DNA from: Bacteroidota bacterium
GTDB taxonomy: Bacteria; Bacteroidota; Bacteroidia; B-17B0; B-17BO
Reading direction: 5' to 3'
Assembly (NCBI GenBank): GCA_025356715.1
Contig: JANXRU010000020.1
Span: 1 to 12,459 of the forward strand
Length of the DNA stretch: 12,459 nt
Positions 1 to 4,901 of this stretch are shown here, in pieces; position 1 is the first letter of the stretch; the number at the start of each line of letters is the position of its first letter. Made by a program: the position numbers and the translations under genes. The notes beneath the pieces are model-generated. The model was not told the DNA's origin. It made no database searches and was given only the letters and a program-made list of their open reading frames with translations.

Positions 1-97
1 TTTTACAGCTTACACCTTGCTTATCTCTAACAGATTTAAAATGTAAACGACAACTTTTCTCAGTTGGAAATCTTTTGCTAAACTCTAATAATGTCAT
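1..97 (-). CDS. IS1595-family (ISXO2-like) transposase, N-terminus only, runs off the left edge
   Basis: Reading leftwards from ATG at 97 gives 32 residues: MTLLEFSKRFPTEKSC, then RLHFKSVRDKQGVSCK. This is the typical start of IS1595-family transposases, which begin with a short helix, an FPTE/FPDE-C segment and an R-D-K-x-G-V-x-C stretch leading into a zinc ribbon; Cys31 would be its first zinc ligand. The DDE-type catalytic part lies outside the window. The frame stays open for six codons upstream of this ATG but holds no better start, and a TAA stands before that. The family assignment is from recognition of this short segment only. The element's outer end should lie between about 98 and 125, because a cut-off cassette ORF resumes on the other strand from 126; I could not identify the terminal inverted repeat or target duplication. 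Confidence 0.72.
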   Translation of the reverse strand, partial: MTLLEFSKRFPTEKSCRLHFKSVRDKQGVSCK

Positions 98-125
98 ACC
101 GCTAATATAATCATTTTAGGTATAA

Positions 126-293
126 TTACGGATATTCAATAATTTAACAATAGAACGTGACTCTGTTAAGATTTGGTTAATGACAGGAAAAGGTGTTGGG
201 AAACTAAATTTCGAAGAAGTTACTTTATTAGCAAAAGACAAAGACAATAAATATTATTATCAAAAGTGCACGTTTGACTACTACGTAAAATAA
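126..293 (+). pseudogene. 3' fragment of the ORF of cassette 1, probably cut by the IS
   Basis: The frame is open from 126 (after TAA at 123-125) to TAA at 291-293, about 55 codons. The segment from ATG at 180 begins MTGKGVGKLNFEEVTLL and ends KCTFDYYVK. It is not recognised. It is probably the tail of a longer protein rather than a complete small gene, because the cassette start predicted from the other end (GTTATAA followed by a leader) is absent between the transposase and this ORF, so the cassette start must lie left of the IS. All four Asp codons are GAC, as in the other cassette ORFs and unlike neighbouring chromosomal genes. The stop is followed at once by the cassette-end motif ACTGTGT. 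An independent 37-codon gene starting at 180 cannot be excluded. Confidence 0.5.
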
Positions 294-312
294 ACTGTGT
301 AGGGCTGGCAAG

Positions 313-482
313 TTATAACACACGGTTCGCTCCAGCCTTGCAGACACCAAAGCAATTGCAAAATCGGCCGAAACGTTTTTAATTTTTTCTTTGCAATTGC
401 GTAGCAACATGCTATCTTTATTTAAACATTTCGGTAGACAACGGTTCCAATTCGGCCGAAGCAAACCGCGAAAACGTTAGTA
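313..482 (+). other. attC1, integron recombination site of cassette 1 (long, about 170 bases)
   Basis: The inverse core TTATAAC (313-319) follows the cassette 1 ORF, and the core GTTAGTA (476-482) opens cassette 2. Just inside the cores, CGGTT near 323-327 faces AACCG near 465-469, followed by interrupted GCT/AGC and GCC/GGC pairing, separated from the cores by unpaired spacers of unequal length, as in attC sites. A second perfect 11-base stem lies inside (GCAATTGCAAA at 352-362 with TTTGCAATTGC at 390-400). TCGGCCGAA occurs twice (near 364 and 452). At 170 bases it is longer than most attC sites. The cores keep GTTA but deviate from GTTRRRY in the outer positions, so identification rests on position, pairing and the agreement with attC2. 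Confidence 0.72.
390..420 (+). promoter_or_regulatory. possible Bacteroidota-type promoter inside attC1
   Basis: TTTG at 390-393, a 19-base spacer, then TATCTTTA at 413-420. The Bacteroidota housekeeping promoter is described as TTTG-N19-TAnnTTTG, so only the last base differs. Transcription would start near 427 and read into the cassette 2 gene at 515. This is an inference from motif and spacing; such motifs also arise by chance in AT-rich DNA. Confidence 0.4.
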
Positions 483-494
483 CCAATAGGGGCG
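476..494 (+). repeat. left arm of the extended cassette 2 terminal inverted repeat
   Basis: GTTAGTACCAA (476-486) is the reverse complement of 1026-1036, and TAGGGGCG (487-494) that of 1017-1024; one extra C at 1025 bulges out. This gives 19 paired bases. Only the first seven belong to the core site. Confidence 0.8.
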
Positions 495-514
495 GACAAA
501 ATTCCGGTAGACAA

Positions 515-997
515 ATGACTAAAACAATAAAAATCATACTCATTTCTTTAACTGCTCTGACAGCTTTATACTTCGTTTTTCACGACAGACAAATCGACGA
601 AAAATTAATCGACAGCATCGGTGACAAAATTCCATTAGACAACGCAGCTTTAAAGGAGTTTAACCATGACAAAATTATTTTAGACTTTGAAAAATATAAA
701 ATGTGTGGAAACGACCCGACAACATATTATTACTCGACAAATTGGGACTCAATTATCAAAAATAAACTTGTTCAACGTGGTTTTAAAACAATAATCTTTG
801 ACGATGATTCAATTCAATTAGCCGACAGTATTCCGCGCATTTCTATTCTTTGCTATTTAAAAAATAATGACATAACCTCGACAGAAGTGAAACTTCATTT
901 TATTTACCAAAAATATATAAATTATAAAGGAGACAATATTTTAGTTAAGGACATTATTCTAAAGCTAAAAAACAATTCTTGGACAACCGACATTTAA
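515..997 (+). CDS. cassette 2 protein, unknown function, N-terminal membrane anchor or signal (160 aa)
   Basis: I do not recognise a family. Residues 5-23 are hydrophobic behind a Lys-containing N-terminus (MTKTIK), which suggests a membrane anchor or uncleaved signal; no lipobox is seen. The rest (about 137 residues) is polar and rich in Asp, Lys, Ile and Asn, with only two cysteines (in MCGND and ILCYL) and a likely mixed alpha/beta fold, presumably outside the cytoplasmic membrane. ATG at 515 is the first start after the cassette leader, and the stop is 33 bases before the attC inverse core, so the gene fills its cassette. Fifteen of 17 Asp codons are GAC, the reverse of the folK and rluA genes in this window, suggesting foreign origin. 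A promoter-like sequence in attC1 could drive it. Confidence 0.75.
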   Translation: MTKTIKIILISLTALTALYFVFHDRQIDEKLIDSIGDKIPLDNAALKEFNHDKIILDFEKYKMCGNDPTTYYYSTNWDSIIKNKLVQRGFKTIIFDDDSIQLADSIPRISILCYLKNNDITSTEVKLHFIYQKYINYKGDNILVKDIILKLKNNSWTTDI

Positions 998-1016
998 GCA
1001 GGAGGTAAACTGTGTT

Positions 1017-1036
1017 CGCCCCTACTTGGTACTAAC
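1017..1036 (+). repeat. right arm of the extended cassette 2 terminal inverted repeat
   Basis: CGCCCCTA (1017-1024), a bulged C, then TTGGTACTAAC (1026-1036); pairs with 476-494 of the same cassette. The last seven bases are the attC inverse core. Confidence 0.8.
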
Positions 1037-1127
1037 AGCGGTCTTGCTCCATTTTTTTGCGTGTTAACGCTCAAATGTGTAACTTGGACTTAGCAAAAAA
1101 ACGGCGCAAGGCCGCAATACGTTAGCT
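1030..1127 (+). other. attC2, integron recombination site of cassette 2 (98 bases)
   Basis: The inverse core TACTAAC (1030-1036) and core GTTAGCT (1121-1127) bracket two arms, 1038-1060 and 1093-1115, that pair at 20 of 23 positions. The outer part (GCGG-CTTGC against GCAAG-CCGC) fits the L boxes and the inner part is a T7/A7 stem. The spacer between R and L boxes is one base on the left (A1037) and five on the right (AATAC), the asymmetry expected of the unpaired central spacer. The loop, 1061-1092, is about 32 bases. The left inverse core matches the start of cassette 2 and the right core starts cassette 3. The cores deviate from the strict GTTRRRY consensus in the outer bases. Confidence 0.82.
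1056..1087 (+). promoter_or_regulatory. possible Bacteroidota-type promoter inside attC2
   Basis: TTTG at 1056-1059, a 20-base spacer, then TAACTTGG at 1080-1087, seven of eight matches to a TTTG/TAnnTTTG arrangement with a spacer one base longer than usual. It would transcribe cassette 3 (gene at 1164). It sits at the same functional place as the match in attC1. Inference only. Confidence 0.3.
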
Positions 1128-1747
1128 GCAATAGGGTGGGACAAATACGTAGACAACAATAATTTGAAAACAAAACAATCTCATATAAATGTGGACAACG
1201 TAAAACGACAAAAAATACGCTGGACAATTGTTCTCATTTTACTTTCTTTTCTTTTTCAATACTTATATATTTTTCACAGTCACAAAATGAAAAATGCTGT
1301 TGGCATATTAATTTTTCTTTGTGTTATATTGCCAACTACAATTCCATTAATATGGTTTAAGTTTATTAATGTAACTCCTTGGCAAAAAATAAAGACTTGG
1401 GTTTGCTCCATATTAATAGCTTTTCCTTTTCTATTCGCAACAACATATGGACAAGAGAAATTTTGTGAATATCAATTACAAAATTACAAAACGTTGACAA
1501 CAGGTGTTGTGACAAAGACATATGACATATATAATAGTCGCGGTGCGACAACTAGTTACTGGGCAGACGTCTGCTATCAATTTGACAACCAAACTAAATT
1601 AAGACCATTCTGTATGAATCAGAAAGACGAATACAAAACGGGTGACAGTATTATTGTAATATATTCTTCTAACGAACCTGAAATTTATGCACTTGGAGGA
1701 AGAAAATAAAGATGAGTAAATAAGACGTAATATTCTGTGTGCCACCC
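1122..1747 (+). mobile_element. integron gene cassette 3, attC lost at a RAYT element
   Basis: The cassette begins at TTAGCT after attC2 and shares its leader with cassette 2: both read CAATAGGG, then GGACAAA, then GTAGACAA before the gene. The right end is recognisable up to TGTGCCACCC (1738-1747), which pairs at 9 of 10 positions with GGGTGGGACA (1134-1143), as the ends of cassette 2 do. The next expected bases, ending in AGCTAAC, are missing and are replaced by the REP repeat that starts the RAYT element. No second half of an attC was found to the right of the element, so the site was deleted rather than simply split. This cassette should no longer be excisable at its right end. Confidence 0.65.
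1164..1709 (+). CDS. cassette 3 protein, membrane protein with a C-terminal DUF3592-like domain (181 aa)
   Basis: Three hydrophobic segments (about residues 19-37, 44-68 and 76-94) are followed by an 80-residue domain. That domain holds TTGVVTKTYDIY, a central Y-x-F strand (CYQF) and the ending YKTGDSIIVIYSSNEPEIYAL, an arrangement resembling the DUF3592-type domain of membrane proteins (G-x-V, then Y-x-F, then Y-x-x-G-D-x-I-x-V-x-Y-x-x-x-x-P). That resemblance is my recognition and is weak. Function is unknown. The start is TTG at 1164, since no in-frame ATG precedes the first membrane segment; the frame is open back to the cassette start, and GTG at codon 10 is an alternative. Cysteines in the C-terminal domain (CEYQ, VCYQF, FCMN) might form a disulfide. 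All six Asp codons are GAC. Confidence 0.68.
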   Translation: MKTKQSHINVDNVKRQKIRWTIVLILLSFLFQYLYIFHSHKMKNAVGILIFLCVILPTTIPLIWFKFINVTPWQKIKTWVCSILIAFPFLFATTYGQEKFCEYQLQNYKTLTTGVVTKTYDIYNSRGATTSYWADVCYQFDNQTKLRPFCMNQKDEYKTGDSIIVIYSSNEPEIYALGGRK

Positions 1748-1772
1748 GCTCGCGCGGATTTGTAATCCGTGC
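1746..1772 (+). repeat. left REP hairpin
   Basis: CCGCT, then CGCGCGGATT-TGT-AATCCGTGC. The inner GGATT/AATCC pair forms a short stem extended by GCGC/GTGC-type pairing. It is the inverted copy of 2381-2407, identical over 22 bases (1751-1772). Confidence 0.85.
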
Positions 1773-1815
1773 GCTAACATAAAGTATTGAAAGAATAAAA
1801 AAACAAATAAAAAAA

Positions 1816-2350
1816 ATGTCAACAAAATATAAAGCAATTATACCTGATAAAGCCTATTTTATAACAATTACCTGTGTAAATTGGGTAGATGTATTTACGC
1901 GGTTAAATCATAAATACACTATTGTAAATTCATTGAAATATTGTCAAAAAAATAAAGATTTGGAGGTTTTTGCTTATTGTATTATGCCAAGTCATTTACA
2001 TTTAATTTGTAGTGCCAATAAAGGCAAAATGCTTTCTGATATAATAAGAGACTTTAAAAAATACACAGCTAAACAACTTATAGATAATATTATAAATGAG
2101 CCAGTAAGCAGGCGAGAATTTAAAAAGAGAACAAAAATATAAAGTATGGCAAGATGGTTATCATGCCGAAATAATAGAAACTTCAAAATTCATGTATCAA
2201 AAATTAAATTACATACATCATAACCCTGTAGTAGATAAAATAGTTGAAAAACTTGAAGATTATTTATTTAGTTCGGCTCGCAATTATGCTGATTTAGATA
2301 ATGAATTAGATGTTTTTGTTTTACCTAAACAATTAATAACTTATAATTAA
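1816..2350 (+). pseudogene. RAYT (REP-associated tyrosine transposase, Y1_Tnp), frameshifted
   Basis: The first frame (1816-2142, 108 aa) starts MSTKYKAIIPDKAYFITI and holds the HUH motif MPSHLHLI (His60 and His62) that binds the metal ion. It continues to EPVSRRE, where the family normally has about 15-20 more residues before a K-Y-x-x-W segment. Here the reading slips: the next frame (offset +1, from about 2129) continues REQKYKVWQDGYHAE, then KLNYIHHNPV, the helix expected to carry the nucleophilic tyrosine, and SSARNY, and ends at 2350. The two parts together would make about 178 residues, near normal length. The lesion, between about 2113 and 2137, looks like a small deletion plus frameshift, so the enzyme should be inactive. 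RAYTs process single-stranded REP hairpins. Confidence 0.82.
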
Positions 2351-2380
2351 ATGAAATGGAAAACACAAATAAATAGCAAT

Positions 2381-2407
2381 GCACGGATTACAAATCCGCG
2401 CGAACGG
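2381..2407 (-). repeat. right REP hairpin
   Basis: GCACGGATTACAAATCCGCG and CGAACGG: inverted copy of 1746-1772, with 22 bases identical and one mismatch in the remaining five. Lies 30 bases after the transposase pseudogene stop. Confidence 0.85.
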
Positions 2408-2451
2408 ATCCTGCGGAAATTATATATTTACGTTAAATAAAAATGCATTAG

Positions 2452-2508
2452 AGCATAAAACAAAATATTAAAACTGACAAAGCTTACTTTTTAACATTAA
2501 CGGTTATT
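2452..2508 (+). pseudogene. N-terminal remnant of a second RAYT transposase
   Basis: The frame from 2452 reads SIKQNIKTDKAYFLTLTVI, which lines up with the start of the RAYT above (STKYKAIIPDKAYFITITCV) and with the general family start D-K-x-Y-F-L-T-L-T-V. The match ends at the palindrome 2513-2545, beyond which the frame is unrelated and soon closes. There is no ATG at the expected place. This is a short, old relic, distinct in sequence from the first copy. Confidence 0.55.
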
Positions 2509-2545
2509 AAAAAATCCTTCAAGATTTTAAAAATCTTGAAGGATT
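2505..2545 (-). terminator. perfect 33-base palindrome, probable terminator of sppA
   Basis: AATCCTTCAAGATTTT (2513-2528) and its exact reverse complement (2530-2545) around a single base. On the minus strand, downstream of the sppA stop, the stem is followed by a run of six Ts (2509-2514 read in reverse, overlapping the stem base), as in an intrinsic terminator. The stem is AT-rich, so it may equally be a small dispersed palindromic repeat of the kind common in Bacteroidota intergenic DNA. Confidence 0.6.
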
Positions 2546-2562
2546 AATACTAAAAGGAATGT

Positions 2563-4338
2563 TTACTCAATAATCATTTCATAAGGTAAACGAGCTTGAA
2601 CACCTTTTAGTTGCATCACGTTTTTTAATTGTTGAATGTAAATATAGTGCTCTCCTAAATGTGTTTTCATTGAACGAGTTTCTAATTCTTCTTTCCCATT
2701 CCCTAATAATTCCTGTATCGGATCTTTTTGTTTAGGATAAGCAACCGTTTTATAGTTCGGCAATTTTGCCATTTTAGCAGCATAAGCTATGGCTTCCGAA
2801 ATACCACCCAATTCGTCCACTAAATGAATTTTAAGAGCATCTACGCCGCTCCACACACGGCCTTGCCCAATACTATCCACGTTATTTTTTTGCATTTTAC
2901 GTCCCTGAGCCACCTTTGTAATAAACACATCATAAATACGCTCCACACTTTGTTGAATGTAATCATATTCTATACCAGATGTTCCTCTTAAAATAGTACC
3001 TACATCACTGTGTTTATTTGTATTTACAGTATCTATCGTAATACCTAATTTTTCTGATAGTGCTTTTTGAGCGTTTGGTATCATGCCAAATACACCAATA
3101 GAACCTGTAATGGTATTTGGTTCAGCAAAAATACGATCAGCTCCACAACTAATATAATAACCACCACTAGCAGCTACATCACCCATCGATACAATAAATG
3201 GTTTTGCCTTTTGAGCTAAAATAGTTTCTCTCCACATCACGTCGCTCGCTAAAGCACTGCCGCCAGGTGAGTTTACACGGAATACAATGGCTTTGATAGC
3301 CGTGTCTAAACGAGCGTCTTTAATCGCTTTGGCAATTTCTACACTTCCTATTTTATCATCATTACCTTCGCCACTTATTATTTCTCCAACTGCATAAATA
3401 ACAGCTATTTTGTTTTTAGATTTTACAATAAGGTCAGGGGCATTGGTATATTTATCAAGAGATACAAAGGAAATTTTATCTTTCTCGTTTAAATTAATTG
3501 TTTTTTTGATAGCGTTAAATACTTCATCTTCGTATTTCAATTCGTCCACTAACTTATATTTTACGGCATCTTCAGGTGTTCTTACCAATAAATTATTAGC
3601 CATGTTATTAATTTCATCAACTGTAATGGTTCTGCTTTTACTAATACCAGAAATCATATGATTCCATAAGGAGCCTAAATACGTTTCTACCTGCGCACGA
3701 TTAGCTTCGCTCATTTTATCAAGCATAAAAGGCTCAATAGCACTTTTAAATTTACCATGGCGGAAAATTTGCACTTCTACATTTAATTTTTCGAGCATGT
3801 TTTTAAAGAACATCATTTGAGCGCTAAGACCTTTTATTTCTAAAGCACCTTGTGGATTTAAAAATAATTTAGACGCTGTAGATGCCAAGTAATAGGCTTT
3901 TTGAGAATAAACCTCTGAATAAGCATATACAAATTTACCAGAAGATTTAAAATCTAATAAGGCGTTACGAACTTCCTCTAAAGTGGCAAAACCAGCCACA
4001 GGTTCGCTAATTTCTAAGTAAATACCTTTAATATTCTTATCAGCTTTGGCTTTTTTAAGATTAGCGATAATGTCATTTAAGCCTAAAGATGTTTTTGGCA
4101 TTAAAGGACCTAAATCTATATCTCCCAAAGGATTTTTAAAGCCACGCTCTTTAATTTCTCCATTTAAATCTAATCTTAAAATCGAATTTTCTTTAGAAGT
4201 ATATGATTTATCACCATCAAAATTAATTTCTTCTTTTAAGGTACTCATTATTGATGCTACTGCCACAATGGTAACAATAATACCTGTAATTAAAAGTCCG
4301 AGAATTGAGCCGAAAAATGCTCCAAAAAATTGTTTCAT
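2563..4338 (-). CDS. sppA: signal peptide peptidase SppA, long (67K) type
   Basis: This is a membrane-bound serine protease of family S49 that degrades signal peptides left in the cytoplasmic membrane after export. At 591 residues it has the usual length of the long form with two tandem S49 domains. One membrane segment (about 10-32) anchors it. The N-terminal S49 domain contains the general-base lysine, Lys198 in FRHGKFKSAIEPF, equivalent to Lys209 of the E. coli enzyme. The C-terminal domain contains the nucleophile Ser391 in GDVAASGGYYIS, equivalent to Ser409. FRVNSPGGSA (about 353-362) is the conserved oxyanion/substrate loop. Both residues of the Ser/Lys dyad are thus present. The gene is divergent from folK, with which it shares a short AT-rich intergenic region, and ends near the palindromic terminator. 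Confidence 0.96.
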   Translation of the reverse strand: MKQFFGAFFGSILGLLITGIIVTIVAVASIMSTLKEEINFDGDKSYTSKENSILRLDLNGEIKERGFKNPLGDIDLGPLMPKTSLGLNDIIANLKKAKADKNIKGIYLEISEPVAGFATLEEVRNALLDFKSSGKFVYAYSEVYSQKAYYLASTASKLFLNPQGALEIKGLSAQMMFFKNMLEKLNVEVQIFRHGKFKSAIEPFMLDKMSEANRAQVETYLGSLWNHMISGISKSRTITVDEINNMANNLLVRTPEDAVKYKLVDELKYEDEVFNAIKKTINLNEKDKISFVSLDKYTNAPDLIVKSKNKIAVIYAVGEIISGEGNDDKIGSVEIAKAIKDARLDTAIKAIVFRVNSPGGSALASDVMWRETILAQKAKPFIVSMGDVAASGGYYISCGADRIFAEPNTITGSIGVFGMIPNAQKALSEKLGITIDTVNTNKHSDVGTILRGTSGIEYDYIQQSVERIYDVFITKVAQGRKMQKNNVDSIGQGRVWSGVDALKIHLVDELGGISEAIAYAAKMAKLPNYKTVAYPKQKDPIQELLGNGKEELETRSMKTHLGEHYIYIQQLKNVMQLKGVQARLPYEMIIE

Positions 4339-4407
4339 AGTTATTTAATTTAAATTTTTATTTTTTTTAAAAATATGATACTTTCATTTACATTTACCAA
4401 TAATTAT
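4339..4407. promoter_or_regulatory. divergent promoter region between sppA and folK
   Basis: A 69-base, very AT-rich spacer must carry the signals for two divergent transcripts. On the minus strand TTG followed after 22 bases by TATTTTTA is a loose match to the Bacteroidota promoter for sppA; on the plus strand TACTTTC near 4379 is a still weaker -7 candidate. No operator repeat is seen. Confidence 0.3.
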
Positions 4408-4896
4408 ATGAATGTAGCTTATTTATGTTTGGGCGGTAATATTGGTAATAGGGAAACCTCTATTCAGCTTGCAGTTTCTGAAATTAACCAAAGAGTAGGG
4501 CAGGTTACCTCTGCATCTCGTATTTATCAAACGGAAGCCTGGGGAGTTCAAAATCAGCAGGCGTATTTGAATGTTTGCCTCGAACTATCAACAGAATTAA
4601 GTAGTTTGGAATTAATACAGTCGTTATTGGATATTGAGAAACATTTAGGACGGGAACGAAACGCCCACGAAATATATGCCTCTCGAACAATCGATATTGA
4701 TATTCTCTTTTATAATAATGATATTATTGAAAATAAAACCCTTAGTATTCCACATCCTAGATTACATTTACGGAAATTTGTGTTAATTCCTTTAAATGAG
4801 ATTATCCCCAATTATTTGCATCCTATTTTAAATAAAAGTATATTTAATTTATTGAAAGAATGTGATGATATGTTAGAAGTGACGCTTTATAAATAA
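4408..4896 (+). CDS. folK: 2-amino-4-hydroxy-6-hydroxymethyldihydropteridine diphosphokinase (HPPK)
   Basis: FolK transfers pyrophosphate from ATP to 6-hydroxymethyl-7,8-dihydropterin, the step before dihydropteroate synthase in folate synthesis, in the cytoplasm. The protein starts MNVAYLCLGGNIGNR, the family's first strand and glycine turn, followed by SRIYQTEAWG (pterin-binding loop), YLNVCLEL, LLDIEKHLGRERN and RTIDIDILFY. The two aspartates of the last motif are residues 96 and 98, matching the magnesium ligands Asp95 and Asp97 in E. coli. HPRLHLRKFVLIPLNEI completes the family signature. ATG at 4408 is preferred to 4375 because family members begin just before the first strand; the 11 extra residues from 4375 look like untranslated leader. 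Length 162 aa is normal. The stop is 5 bases before the kinase start, so they are likely cotranscribed. All Asp codons are GAT. Confidence 0.96.
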   Translation: MNVAYLCLGGNIGNRETSIQLAVSEINQRVGQVTSASRIYQTEAWGVQNQQAYLNVCLELSTELSSLELIQSLLDIEKHLGRERNAHEIYASRTIDIDILFYNNDIIENKTLSIPHPRLHLRKFVLIPLNEIIPNYLHPILNKSIFNLLKECDDMLEVTLYK

Positions 4897-4901
4897 GAAA
4901 T

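Larger units (their letters stand above)
477..1121 (+). mobile_element. integron gene cassette 2, complete (645 bases)
   Basis: The boundaries follow the integron rule that exchange occurs between G and TT of the core, here 476/477 and 1121/1122. The left core GTTAGTA (476-482) is the exact reverse complement of the inverse core TACTAAC (1030-1036) at the right end, the expected signature of one circular cassette opened at its attC. The cassette holds a single ORF (515-997), a 38-base leader and a 98-base attC, in the usual order and orientation. Its two ends also pair beyond the core (476-494 with 1017-1036), so the circular form would have a much longer hairpin. A perfect core match could arise by chance, but together with the attC fold and the parallel layout of cassette 3 this is well supported. 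Confidence 0.78.
1746..2407 (+). mobile_element. RAYT-REP element: broken Y1 transposase gene between inverted REP repeats
   Basis: A Y1/HUH transposase pseudogene is framed by two inverted 27-base repeats that differ at one position (1746-1772 and 2381-2407). Each repeat is itself a small hairpin around GGATT-TGT-AATCC, as is typical of REP sequences mobilised by RAYT enzymes. The left repeat starts where cassette 3 loses its expected end, which supports 1746-1748 as the left boundary. The right boundary is less certain: a further GC-rich stretch (ATCCTGCGG, 2408-2416) without a left counterpart follows. Confidence 0.7.

Noticed and set aside
228..464. Open frame of 78 codons on the minus strand
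   Set aside because: It lies across attC1, runs antisense to the cassette ORF tail, and its composition follows the hairpin arms; a shadow of structure rather than a gene.
438..518. Leader frame running from attC1 through the cassette 2 start, ending in TGA that overlaps ATG (ATGA)
   Set aside because: It looks like translational coupling, but the frame has no ATG, GTG or TTG start between the upstream stop (435-437) and the overlap.
999..1012. GGAGGT, a Shine-Dalgarno-like string after the cassette 2 stop
   Set aside because: No start codon with an open frame follows at suitable distance, and the host phylum does not rely on such sites.
293..1130. CRISPR-like or simple tandem repeat interpretation of the two hairpin regions
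   Set aside because: The two sites differ in sequence and length and share fold and edges only, with ORFs as spacers; this fits attC sites, not CRISPR.
1366..2186. Minus-strand open frames opposite the cassette 3 gene and the RAYT pseudogene
   Set aside because: Antisense to supported coding regions and without family features.
3410..4348. Plus-strand open frames opposite sppA
   Set aside because: Antisense shadows of a clearly coding gene with no recognisable motif of their own.
4375..4407. Upstream ATG for folK adding 11 residues
   Set aside because: The added residues have no family counterpart; members begin at the strand MNVAYLCLGG, so 4408 is the better start.
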